This document shows positions 1-7,434 of a stretch of DNA of 11,089 nucleotides, piece by piece. The notes under the pieces are model-generated. The model was not told the origin of the DNA and ran no database searches. It saw only the letters and a list, made by a program, of their open reading frames with translations. Each line of letters starts with the position of its first letter. The first letter of the stretch is position 1. The DNA comes from a bacterium (GTDB lineage Bacteria; Omnitrophota; Gorgyraeia; Gygaellales; UBA12090). The DNA is taken from contig SCPY01000159.1 of the NCBI GenBank assembly GCA_004299495.1, positions 1-11,089 of the forward strand, written 5' to 3'. The translations under genes and the position numbers were made by a program.

Positions 1-1818
1 GCTTACCGCGCCGGAACCGTCACCGGCATGCTCACCGACGGCTTGGGCCTGCTTGGCGGAACATTGATATTTATCATTTTTGGCATTGCCTCTCCCGATG
101 TCCTGCTGGGATTTGGCTTCGGCGGCACGCTTCTGGCGCTCTTTATGCGCGTAGGAGGGGGGATTTACACCAAAGCCGCCGATGTCGGAGCGGACCTGGT
201 GGGAAAAGTGGAGAAAAACATCCCGGAAGACGATCCCAGGAACGCGGCTGTAGTCGCTGACCTGGTGGGTGACAATGTGGGGGATTGCGCCGGCATGGCC
301 GCCGACATCTTTGAGTCTTACGAAGTTACGATTGTCTCGGGGTTAATTCTGGGCCTCGCGCTCGTTTCTATTACCGGGCAGATTAAATGGATCATTTTCC
401 CCCTGCTTGTCCGGGGGATAGGCGTGCTTTCCTCAATCATAGGGACCTACCTGGTAAGGGGAGGAAAAGACGGAGAGAATACGGACGCCTTTTGCAGCAT
501 AAACCGCGGCTTCTACGCTTCCGCGGGCATCTCATTAGCCGCGTTTTTATTATTGGCGCATTTTTATATGCGCGAATGGAAGGCGTTTTTTTCAGTCAGC
601 GTGGGGATACTGCTGGCTATTGTCATTGATGAAATAACCAAGTATTTTACCCATACGCATCATGCTCCGGTTAAGGAAATTGCCGATAGCTCTAAGACGG
701 GTTCGGCGACATTGATATTACGGGGGCTGGCAATAGGCTTTGAATCATCGGCCTGGCAGTTTATCGTTATCGCCGTTACAATATTAGCGGCAATTATTAT
801 TTATTGGGGGCAGCCGGTGATTTTTGTGCTCTACGGAGTGGCAATGACCGGCATAGGAATGCTTACCTTGACCGGTAATAACGTAGCCATGGATTCCTTC
901 GGACCCATTGCCGATAATGCCAACGGCATCGGAGAGATGAGCCGCCTGGAACCGAAGGCGCGCCGGATTATGGCTGACCTTGACGCGGTCGGCAATACCA
1001 CCAAGGCGATCACCAAGGGCGTTGCTATCGGTTCGGCGGTAATCGCGGCGGTATCTCTTTTTGGCTCGTTTCTTACCGATGTTACCAACGCGCAGGCGCA
1101 GATGAACGTGGCGGAAAGCCTGCGCCTGCTTGCCACCGGCATCCGCGTTTCAGAACCGCTGGTATTTATCGGGTTACTCATAGGCGGGGCAATCCCCTGC
1201 CTGTTTTCCTCGCTGATGATTAATTCCGTAGCCAGGGCGGCAAGCTTAATTGTTGATGAAGTCCGCAGGCAGTTTCATATGCCCGGGGTTATGGAAGGAA
1301 AGATTAAGCCCGATTATAAAAAAGCCGTGGATATCTGCACGGTTGCCGCGCAGAAGGAGCTTATCGGCTTGGCCCTCATTGCCATTATCAGCCCCGTGTT
1401 AATCGGGCTTGTGCTTAAGGTAGAGGCCCTGGGAGGATTTTTGGCGGGAGTTATCCTTTCCGGGCAGTTGCTGGCGGTATTTATGGCAACCGCGGGGGGA
1501 GCCTGGGACAATGCCAAAAAAACAATTGAAGACGGCCTGCACGGCGGCAAAGGCTCAGAGGCGCACAAGGCGTCGGTTGTCGGCGATACGGTAGGAGACC
1601 CGCTGAAAGATACGGCGGGGCCGGCGTTAAATCCGATGATAAAGGTGATTAATCTCGTTTCGTTGTTGATTGCGCCGATACTTATCCATCTTCAGCGGGC
1701 GGATTTAGGGGTCATCTTCGGCATACTACTATGCATTTTCCTGATAATCGGGGCCATCATTTACTCTAAGCATGGCAGGCTGAGCTTCAGAAATACGCGA
1801 GGAAAAGTCAGCTTTTAG
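1..1818 (+). CDS. hppA: K+-independent H+-translocating membrane pyrophosphatase, 5' partial
   Basis: Integral membrane pump that couples hydrolysis of pyrophosphate to ion export across the cytoplasmic membrane. The reading frame is open from base 1, so the gene begins outside the window; 605 residues are visible, and the family is usually about 670-750, so the first transmembrane segments are missing. Seen: the substrate-binding D-x7-K-x-E motif (Asp61, Lys69, Glu71 of the visible part), the acidic block GDNVGDCAGMAADIFESYE just after it, many hydrophobic helices, and the conserved C-terminal GDTVGDPLKDTAGPALNP. The motif GNTTKAITKG (nt 991-1020) has Lys at the position that is Ala in K+-dependent enzymes and Thr where those have Gly. 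By family knowledge this marks the K+-independent class, whose members pump H+; Na+ pumping is known only among K+-dependent enzymes. The stop overlaps ahbC on the other strand. Confidence 0.97.
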   Translation, partial: AYRAGTVTGMLTDGLGLLGGTLIFIIFGIASPDVLLGFGFGGTLLALFMRVGGGIYTKAADVGADLVGKVEKNIPEDDPRNAAVVADLVGDNVGDCAGMAADIFESYEVTIVSGLILGLALVSITGQIKWIIFPLLVRGIGVLSSIIGTYLVRGGKDGENTDAFCSINRGFYASAGISLAAFLLLAHFYMREWKAFFSVSVGILLAIVIDEITKYFTHTHHAPVKEIADSSKTGSATLILRGLAIGFESSAWQFIVIAVTILAAIIIYWGQPVIFVLYGVAMTGIGMLTLTGNNVAMDSFGPIADNANGIGEMSRLEPKARRIMADLDAVGNTTKAITKGVAIGSAVIAAVSLFGSFLTDVTNAQAQMNVAESLRLLATGIRVSEPLVFIGLLIGGAIPCLFSSLMINSVARAASLIVDEVRRQFHMPGVMEGKIKPDYKKAVDICTVAAQKELIGLALIAIISPVLIGLVLKVEALGGFLAGVILSGQLLAVFMATAGGAWDNAKKTIEDGLHGGKGSEAHKASVVGDTVGDPLKDTAGPALNPMIKVINLVSLLIAPILIHLQRADLGVIFGILLCIFLIIGAIIYSKHGRLSFRNTRGKVSF

Positions 1819-2977
1819 ATATTTTGGGGATGATTTCTTCATCGCGCAGATAGCAGGCGGGGTCCTCCTGCCAGGCGTCCCAGTAATACGCTTTCGCCCG
1901 GGCGCGAAAATTTCCGTTACAGATATCCAGAAATCCGCAAGCCCCGCAGCGCCCCTTTAGATACGGCTTTCTATTCTTTAGCCTGCGCATAAGCTCATCA
2001 CTTGTATCCTGCCAAATATCTCCGAAAGCCTTCTGGCGGACGCTGCCAAAGGAATAATCCTGCCAGAATTGGTCCGCATGCACCAAACCCTGGCTGCCTA
2101 TGTTAGCGATGCCCATTCCGGAGCTATTGCCCCCGTTATAACGCAAGAGCTTTAAAATTCCTTTTGCCTTTCGCGGGTCCTGCTTTCTTACCTTTAAATA
2201 AAGGTAGGGCCCGTCGCAATGGTTATCTACGGTTAATACCTCCTTTTTGATGCCCATTTCATCCCAGGACATCACCCGGTCGCAGAGCATATCTATGCAG
2301 GCGCGCGCTTGAGTGCGCGTAAGGTCGTCTTTGGCCATAGAGCTTCCTCTGCCGGCATATACCAGATGGTAAAAACAAACCCTGTCAATGTTTTCTTCTT
2401 CTGCTAACTTCAGGATGCCGGGTATGTCGGTATAATTATGCCGGGTAATGGTAAAACGCAGGCCAACCTTTTGCCTTACCTCTACCAGGTTTCTTATGGC
2501 CGCCAATGCCCGCTCAAATGCCCCGGCAACTCCGCGGAAACGGTCGTTTCGCTTACCGATACCGTCAAGGGAAACCCCTACATAGTCAAATCCGGCTTCT
2601 TTAATCCGGCGGCTGAGCTTTCTGGTGATCAATGTGCCGTTAGTAGAAATTACCGTTCTTAAATTAAGCCGGCGGGCCAAGCTGTTAAGCTCAAAGATGT
2701 CCTTTCTTAAGAGCGGCTCACCTCCGGAGAAAAGCAGGACCGGAACTTTAAATGCCGCCAAATCCCGAATCATCTTTTGGGCCTCATCGGTAGTAAGCTC
2801 ACCCGAATATCGTTCGTTACGCGAATCAGAATAGCAGTGTACGCAGGAAAGATTACAGCGCCGGCCGGCATTCCACACCACAATGGGCCTGCGCGCCTTA
2901 GAATTTGTGTTGGGCTTATACCTTAAGCCGTCTCCGTAGGATGAGTAATTACAAAGCAGTTTAGTGAGATTGATCAT
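1808..2977 (-). CDS. ahbC: AhbC-type radical SAM enzyme (12,18-didecarboxysiroheme deacetylase)
   Basis: Radical SAM protein of 389 residues. AhbC removes the two acetate side chains of 12,18-didecarboxysiroheme to give Fe-coproporphyrin III in the siroheme-dependent heme pathway of sulfate reducers and archaea. Seen: CNLSCVHC with the [4Fe-4S] cysteines Cys41, Cys45 and Cys48; SAM-site FSGGEPLLR; STNGTLIT; VGVSLDG; and a C-terminal cysteine set Cys344, Cys347, Cys353 and Cys375 (RCGACGFLDIC, then DPACYL) for an auxiliary cluster. The stretches EVLTVDNHCDGPYLYL, GNSSGMGIANIG and VHADQFWQDYSFG fit AhbC better than AhbD. NirJ of heme d1 synthesis is a close relative, but no other nir gene is present and the neighbours are general tetrapyrrole genes. 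The start overlaps the end of cobA-hemD by 17 bp, so translation is probably coupled. It is the last gene of the operon. Confidence 0.88.
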   Translation of the reverse strand: MINLTKLLCNYSSYGDGLRYKPNTNSKARRPIVVWNAGRRCNLSCVHCYSDSRNERYSGELTTDEAQKMIRDLAAFKVPVLLFSGGEPLLRKDIFELNSLARRLNLRTVISTNGTLITRKLSRRIKEAGFDYVGVSLDGIGKRNDRFRGVAGAFERALAAIRNLVEVRQKVGLRFTITRHNYTDIPGILKLAEEENIDRVCFYHLVYAGRGSSMAKDDLTRTQARACIDMLCDRVMSWDEMGIKKEVLTVDNHCDGPYLYLKVRKQDPRKAKGILKLLRYNGGNSSGMGIANIGSQGLVHADQFWQDYSFGSVRQKAFGDIWQDTSDELMRRLKNRKPYLKGRCGACGFLDICNGNFRARAKAYYWDAWQEDPACYLRDEEIIPKISKS

Positions 2978-4481
2978 AATATTTAACGATTGCCCCGGCT
3001 AACCCCTCAAAGGTATATTCCTTTGCTTCTATGGCAGCTTTTAATCCAGATTTACGCGCTTCCCGCGCGGTTATCGGCCCAATAGCGGCGATAACCGGCA
3101 TTTTTTTGAGCCCGCGAAAGGCCGCCGCGGAAAACACTTTAAAAAAATTCCTTACGCCTGAAGCGCTGGTAAAGGTGATGAGGTCAATATCCTTTAAGCC
3201 GCGCGCGGCGCGCCCGCGCGCCCTTACCGTTTTATACGCGGGAGCTATGGTTATTTTTGCGCCCATTTTCCGCAGGCCTTTAGGCAGGGCATCTCTTGCT
3301 TCTCTCGCGCGCACGATGAGGATATTCTGCCCCTTGATGCCTAATTTATTAAAGCCTTCAATTAACCCTTCCTGGCAAAAAGACTCCGGCAGGAGGTCAG
3401 CCTTAATGCCGATATCCTCTAAGGCCTTGCGCGTCATCCGTCCGATTACCGCGGCCTTAACTCCCCTTAAGACGCGCGCGTCTTTTTTGAAACAATCCAT
3501 CCGCTGTTTAAAAAATCTCACCGCGTTTTGACTGGTAAATATAATCCAACGGAAGCCGTCAATCCGCGCGATCGCCCGGTCAAGTATTGTATAGTTTTTA
3601 AGCGGTTTAATTTCTATGGCCGGCATTTCTAAACACGACGCTCCGCCGGCTTCTAAAAGGCTAAGAAGCCGCCCTTGGCCCGCGGACTCCGGAGGGCGCG
3701 TAATCAAAATCTTTTTTCCAAAGAGCGGCAGGGATTCATACCAATTAAGCTTGTCTCTTAAGGAAACAACATCTCCGGCTATCAATATCGCCGGGGGCCT
3801 AATCTTGGCGTTCTTCGCCGCCCTTATGATTTCACCCAATGAGCTTGAGATGCTTTTCTGTCCGGGGAGGGTTCCCGACTGAATCAGGCAGCAGGGCGTG
3901 GAATCCGGCCTGCCATGGCGGATGAGATTATTGACTATAGATTTAAGATTTCCCACCCCCATCAGAAACACTAAGGTGCCAATGCCAGAGGCAATTCTTT
4001 CCCAGCCTATAGCGGATCCGGCCTTCGCGCCGTCCTGATGCCCGGTAAATATGCCCACCGACGAGGTATAGGCGCGATGGGTAAGGGGTATGCCCGCGTA
4101 GGCAGGCACGGCAAGCGCGGCGCTTACTCCGGGGATTACCTCAAAGGCAATTTTATGGCGGGATAAACACAAGGCCTCTTCCGCGCCCCGGCCGAATACA
4201 AAAGGGTCGCCGCCCTTAAGCCGCGCCACCATTTTCCCGGCCTTAGCCTTCCTGACCAGCAATAAGTTAATTTCATCCTGGGTAAGGGTATGCCTCTTGG
4301 GGGATTTCCCGCAATAAATCAATTCCGCTGCCTGGGAAGCATATTCTAACAGCCTGGGGTTAACCAGGCGGTCATACACCACGACCTCCGCCTTCTTTAA
4401 GCATTCAAGGCCCTTAAGCGTAATTAATCCGGGCTCACCCGGGCCCGCGCCCACCAGATAGACCTTACCCTTTTGCCTCAT
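2961..4481 (-). CDS. cobA-hemD: Fused uroporphyrinogen-III C-methyltransferase / uroporphyrinogen-III synthase
   Basis: Bifunctional protein of 506 residues. Residues 1 to about 245 are a SUMT (CobA) domain that adds two methyl groups from SAM to uroporphyrinogen III, giving precorrin-2. Seen: VGAGPGEPG (10-18), GGDPFVFGRGAEE (90-102), IPGVSAALAVPAYAGIPLTHR region (116-136) and FLMGVGNL (172-179). Residues about 255-500 are a HemD domain that closes hydroxymethylbilane to uroporphyrinogen III; HemD is poorly conserved, but KKILITRPPE (256-265), WIIFTSQNAV (312-321), LITFTSASGV (434-443) and VIAAIGPITA (463-472) are recognisable. The fusion joins synthesis of uroporphyrinogen III to its diversion into siroheme, a known arrangement in several anaerobes. 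The start codon overlaps the hemC stop in an ATGA (4478-4481), and no strong Shine-Dalgarno precedes it, which points to translational coupling. Confidence 0.95.
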   Translation of the reverse strand: MRQKGKVYLVGAGPGEPGLITLKGLECLKKAEVVVYDRLVNPRLLEYASQAAELIYCGKSPKRHTLTQDEINLLLVRKAKAGKMVARLKGGDPFVFGRGAEEALCLSRHKIAFEVIPGVSAALAVPAYAGIPLTHRAYTSSVGIFTGHQDGAKAGSAIGWERIASGIGTLVFLMGVGNLKSIVNNLIRHGRPDSTPCCLIQSGTLPGQKSISSSLGEIIRAAKNAKIRPPAILIAGDVVSLRDKLNWYESLPLFGKKILITRPPESAGQGRLLSLLEAGGASCLEMPAIEIKPLKNYTILDRAIARIDGFRWIIFTSQNAVRFFKQRMDCFKKDARVLRGVKAAVIGRMTRKALEDIGIKADLLPESFCQEGLIEGFNKLGIKGQNILIVRAREARDALPKGLRKMGAKITIAPAYKTVRARGRAARGLKDIDLITFTSASGVRNFFKVFSAAAFRGLKKMPVIAAIGPITAREARKSGLKAAIEAKEYTFEGLAGAIVKYYDQSH

Positions 4482-5410
4482 TTTCTGTCATTACGGGGCC
4501 GCGTAATAAGCTTGCCGCCGCCTCTTTTTAAACATTCACAGGCTAACAATTTCCCCAAAGATTCCGCTTCCTTTAACGGCGCCTTCCTGCTTAAGCGAAT
4601 CATAATTTTACCGTCTTCGTCCGCGGCGGCCGCCCGCAAACGCAGCCATCCGTTTTTAATCTCGGCAAACGCGCCTACAGGAAGCCGGCATCCTCCGCCA
4701 AGCTCTCCCAGGAATGCCCGCTCGCAGGAAACGCGCAGAGAGCTTTCCCCGTGGTTCAAGCTTTTCGCGATAGCCTCCATTATTTTATCCCCGGCCCTTA
4801 CCTCAAGGGCAAGGGCTCCCTGGCCCGGGGCAGGCAGGATAAGGGAAGCGGGAATGGGCTGAATATAAAAATCCGAAGAAAAAACTCCCAATCTGATTAC
4901 CCCTGCCATTGCCACGACAATGGCGTCAAACTCGCCCCGGGTTAATTTCTTCATGCGGGTATCTAAATTTCCTCTTAAATCTTTTATCTTAAGGCCGGGC
5001 GCCAGGCGCAAAAGCTGGGCGCGCCTGCGCAAACTGCTTGTGCCTACGATTGCGCCCTTCTTTAGTTTCATAATGGCTATTTTCTCTTTTGAAATTAAAC
5101 AATCCCGCGGGTCTTCTCTTTTGGTTACCGCGGCAATGCTTAAACCCGCGGGCGCCTGCGTCGGCAGGTCCTTCATGCTGTGGACGGCAATGTCAATCTC
5201 ACCGATACGCAATGCCTCCTCAAGTTCTTTCACAAATATACCCGTGTCGTCTCTCTGCCAGCGTTTATGCCTGTCGCCGAAAGTGATTATTTTCTTAAGA
5301 GAGAATGAACGCGACGGAAAGACCCGCCTTAAGCTTCGGATAACCCCCTGGGCTTGAGCCACGGAAAGCAGGCTTCCTCTGGCGCCGACAATAATCTGTC
5401 TTTTTGCCAT
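4478..5410 (-). CDS. hemC: Hydroxymethylbilane synthase (porphobilinogen deaminase)
   Basis: Cytoplasmic enzyme that polymerises four porphobilinogen molecules into hydroxymethylbilane; 310 residues, the normal length. Seen: VGARGSLLSVAQAQ near the N-terminus, the catalytic Asp81 in HSMKDLPT, GTSSLRRRAQL and DLRGNLDTRMKKL (substrate and cofactor arginines), LPAPGQGALALE, and Cys241 in ELGGGCRLPVGA, which would carry the dipyrromethane cofactor. The product is the substrate of the HemD half of the next protein, whose start overlaps this stop by 4 bp. The ATG lies 10 nt after the hemA stop with only a weak AGAAG-like ribosome site, again consistent with coupling. Its substrate needs HemB, which is not encoded in the window. 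Confidence 0.97.
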   Translation of the reverse strand: MAKRQIIVGARGSLLSVAQAQGVIRSLRRVFPSRSFSLKKIITFGDRHKRWQRDDTGIFVKELEEALRIGEIDIAVHSMKDLPTQAPAGLSIAAVTKREDPRDCLISKEKIAIMKLKKGAIVGTSSLRRRAQLLRLAPGLKIKDLRGNLDTRMKKLTRGEFDAIVVAMAGVIRLGVFSSDFYIQPIPASLILPAPGQGALALEVRAGDKIMEAIAKSLNHGESSLRVSCERAFLGELGGGCRLPVGAFAEIKNGWLRLRAAAADEDGKIMIRLSRKAPLKEAESLGKLLACECLKRGGGKLITRPRNDRK

Positions 5411-5420
5411 TATCTGTCTT

Positions 5421-6470
5421 CTAAACTCTGGATTCTGCTAAGGATTCTTTCTTGAATTGCAGCAGCTCTCGCGCGGATGCCTCAAGACGCCCCCGGATAA
5501 TCTGTTCGGCCTTCGCCGCTTCGCGCAAGCGTTCTTTAAGGTTCGCGTCGCACACGCTGGTTAAGTCATCAAGGTTGTAAAGATGGCTATTTTCAATTTC
5601 TTTTACCTCCGGGGAGATATTGCGGGGAAGGCCTAAATCAATTAAAAAGAGGGGGCGATGATTTCTTAACCGCATCACCTCAAGCATTCGCTGATAGGTA
5701 ATAAGAAAGTGCGGAGCCGAGGTGGAGCTGATAACGATATCCGCCCTGCTTAAGCAGGGGATGATTTCTTTAAGGTTTGTTGCCGTGCCGCGGAACCGGC
5801 TTGCGAGTTCCTTGGCTTTGGCGAAAGTGCGGTTTGCTACCACCACGGTCCGTATACCCTGAGAATACAGGTCCCTGGCCGCCAGCTCGGCGATTTTTCC
5901 TGAGCCGATAATCAAAACCTTTTTATCTTTCAATGTCCCCAGAGCCTCTTTGGAGAGGCGGATCGCTACCGAGCTCACCGAAACCGCGCCCCGGCCAATC
6001 TTAGTTTCGCTGTGGACTTTTCTGCCTAATCTGATGGCCTCTTCAAAGAACCGGCTTAAGGTTTTTCCCGCGCTCTTTGCCTCTACGGCTTTACCATAGG
6101 CCTCTTTTACCTGGCCTAAAATCTGGGTTTCGCCGATAACCATTGAATCCAGGGACGCGGCCACCCTGAAAAGATGCCTCAGCGCCTCTTCATCGTTATA
6201 CACATAAAGATGGTTTCTAAAAAAACGTATTGGCGCCTTATGAAAATCGGCAAGAAAATCCTGCGCCGCCTGATGGCCGCTCTGGGCGTCCGCGGTTACA
6301 GCGTAAAACTCTGTCCGGTTGCACGTAGACAAGATAACGGCTTCTTCAATAGCGCCATATCCCTTAAACGCGATAAGCGCGTCATAAAGTTTCCCGGGGG
6401 AGAAGGAAATCCTTTCCCTTATTGATATTGGAGCGCTTTTATAATTGAGCCCGATAACCTGAAAATTCAT
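5421..6470 (-). CDS. hemA: Glutamyl-tRNA reductase with a short C-terminus
   Basis: First committed enzyme of the C5 pathway: it reduces the glutamate on tRNA-Glu to glutamate-1-semialdehyde with NADPH. The protein has 349 residues. Seen: catalytic Cys50 in LSTCNRTEFY, GETQILGQVKEAY (113-125), the KIGRGAVSVSSVAI block (157-170), the nucleotide-binding motif LIIGSGKIAELA (186-197), VANRT (211-215) and IDLGLPRNISPEV (277-289). Family members usually have about 400-450 residues, with a long helical dimerisation domain of about 100 residues after the Rossmann domain. Here only about 40 residues follow (roughly 308-349). hemC begins 10 nt after the stop, so there is no remnant of the missing part. 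The ATG has no Shine-Dalgarno; the 14 bases before it are all A or T and contain TATAAT twice. Confidence 0.95.
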   Translation of the reverse strand: MNFQVIGLNYKSAPISIRERISFSPGKLYDALIAFKGYGAIEEAVILSTCNRTEFYAVTADAQSGHQAAQDFLADFHKAPIRFFRNHLYVYNDEEALRHLFRVAASLDSMVIGETQILGQVKEAYGKAVEAKSAGKTLSRFFEEAIRLGRKVHSETKIGRGAVSVSSVAIRLSKEALGTLKDKKVLIIGSGKIAELAARDLYSQGIRTVVVANRTFAKAKELASRFRGTATNLKEIIPCLSRADIVISSTSAPHFLITYQRMLEVMRLRNHRPLFLIDLGLPRNISPEVKEIENSHLYNLDDLTSVCDANLKERLREAAKAEQIIRGRLEASARELLQFKKESLAESRV

Positions 6471-6484
6471 ATTATATTATTATA
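6471..6484 (-). promoter_or_regulatory. A/T-only stretch with two TATAAT motifs before hemA
   Basis: Reading on the minus strand, TATAAT occurs at 6484-6479 and again at 6476-6471, directly against the hemA ATG. The first copy would place transcription start within about 2 nt of the ATG. There is no convincing -35 element at the right distance (best is about ATACTA), so this may be a weak internal promoter or simply an unstructured A/T-rich translation start. Inference only. Confidence 0.3.
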
Positions 6485-6495
6485 ACAAAAACGCC

Positions 6496-7089
6496 TTATT
6501 TTAGTATTCTTTTTCGCTCCGGAGGCGGGACCCCGGCATTTACCAGGCAATGCATCAACATTCTACGCAAGCGCGGTTTAGCGCATCTTTGCCTCAGGTC
6601 GGCGCGGATTGACCGCAATGCCTTTAAGAAGCGCGCGTAGCCGGGAACAAGCAATGTCTCTAAGTCTTTTCTTATCCGCTTGCTTAAGCCGGGGGCCTTG
6701 CCGCTGGTAGAAATACTGATAATCAAATCCCCCTTGCCTATACTTGAAGGAACGATAAAGCTGCTAAGCTCAGGCGAATCCACCACGTTCGTCAATATCT
6801 GTAAGGCCAGGGCATCCTTAGAGATCCTGGCGTTTACCCTGCTGTTATTGGTAGCCGCGATCACCAAACACGCGCCCCTAAGATGCTTCTTGCGATACTC
6901 CGAAGGTATATGGAAAATTTCTTTCTTTTTCTTAAGCCCTGCCAGGCCCCGCTTGAGGGTTTTGCTGATAACATACACCTTACCGCCAGACCGGATAAGG
7001 GCGCGCGCCTTGCGCAAGGCCACAACTCCCGCGCCTGCCACTACGCATTTCTTGCCTTTCAGGTCTAAAAGAAGGGGGTAGTATTTCGT
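6496..7089 (-). CDS. Precorrin-2 dehydrogenase (siroheme synthase N-terminal type), apparent ACG start
   Basis: NAD-dependent enzyme of the Met8p/CysG N-terminal family. It oxidises precorrin-2 from the CobA domain to sirohydrochlorin and in some members also inserts iron to make siroheme. Seen from ACG at 7089 (197 residues): TKYYPLLLDLKGKK, then the Rossmann motif VVAGAGVVALRKA (Gly19, Gly21, Arg26, Lys27), AATNNSRVN, NVVDSPELSSFIVP with Asp104 matching the catalytic Asp of CysG, and ISISTSGKAPGLSKRIR. The family begins M-K-Y-Y-P or similar, and the codon in the Met position is ACG. No ATG, GTG or TTG lies between the in-frame stop (7104-7102) and GTG at 7041. Starting at that GTG would delete the first beta strand of the nucleotide fold. 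AAAGGA lies 5 nt before the ACG. The gene follows pilZ by 28 nt and precedes hemA by 25 nt. Ferrochelatase activity cannot be judged from sequence. Confidence 0.9.
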   Translation of the reverse strand, partial: TKYYPLLLDLKGKKCVVAGAGVVALRKARALIRSGGKVYVISKTLKRGLAGLKKKKEIFHIPSEYRKKHLRGACLVIAATNNSRVNARISKDALALQILTNVVDSPELSSFIVPSSIGKGDLIISISTSGKAPGLSKRIRKDLETLLVPGYARFLKALRSIRADLRQRCAKPRLRRMLMHCLVNAGVPPPERKRILK

Positions 7090-7094
7090 TTTAT

Positions 7095-7100
7095 TCCTTT
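7095..7100 (-). promoter_or_regulatory. Ribosome binding site supporting the ACG start at 7089
   Basis: AAAGGA on the minus strand, 5 nt from the ACG codon at 7089-7087. It sits within the 28 nt between the pilZ stop and the ACG. No comparable Shine-Dalgarno at normal spacing precedes the GTG at 7041 (the nearest is an AAGG about 12 nt away), so it decides in favour of the upstream start. Confidence 0.55.
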
Positions 7101-7117
7101 TTTAATAACGGCTGGGA

Positions 7118-7420
7118 TTAACGCGAAAGCGGGCTCGCGCTTACCTTGGCGAATTTAATTCCTATCTCGTAGCCGTTAGCTTGCGGCTCTTTGGCGGGCT
7201 TTACCCAGACTACTTCTCCGCTGACATAAAAATTCCCAGTGCGGGGCATTATCTTAAACTGTCCGCTTAACTGGGTGCCGATGGCAATATGATTCTCCGA
7301 GAGTATCCGCATTCCTCCGGAGCTGATATCTAAAAGCGCCCCCTCGTGGCGGCTTTGAGCGGCGCGAATCTGCGCCTTTTCTTTCGCTCCGGTGCGCCTG
7401 AATTTTCTCCGCTCGTCCAT
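7118..7420 (-). CDS. Single-domain PilZ protein (probable c-di-GMP receptor)
   Basis: Protein of 100 residues that is almost entirely a PilZ domain. Seen: the arginine-rich RRKFRR at residues 4-9, which provides the RxxxR motif; D-x-S-x-x-G as DISSGG (Asp31, Ser33, Gly36); a beta-barrel pattern with VSGEVVWV (66-73); and GYEIGIKF (83-90). Both c-di-GMP-binding motifs are intact, so binding is likely by family knowledge. A target cannot be named because there is no second domain. The ATG is preceded by GGGAG at good spacing. It begins 14 nt after the stop of the REC-GGDEF gene and leads into the tetrapyrrole genes with only 28 nt between, so it is very probably co-transcribed with both. Confidence 0.92.
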   Translation of the reverse strand: MDERRKFRRTGAKEKAQIRAAQSRHEGALLDISSGGMRILSENHIAIGTQLSGQFKIMPRTGNFYVSGEVVWVKPAKEPQANGYEIGIKFAKVSASPLSR

Positions 7421-7434
7421 CGCGGACTCTCCCG

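Noticed and set aside
3031..3531. Plus-strand open frame of 166 codons
   Set aside because: It lies wholly antisense to the HemD half of cobA-hemD, has no recognisable motif, and is explained by the codon bias of the real gene.
4920..5357. Plus-strand open frame of 145 codons
   Set aside because: Antisense to hemC, whose motifs account for the region; composition is that of a shadow frame.
5411..5420. Frameshift as the cause of the short HemA
   Set aside because: Only 10 nt separate the hemA stop from hemC, so no remnant of a dimerisation domain could be encoded there.
7041..7043. GTG 7041 as the start of precorrin-2 dehydrogenase
   Set aside because: It cuts off the first beta strand of the nucleotide-binding fold, has no ribosome site at normal spacing, and clear family homology continues upstream to ACG 7089.
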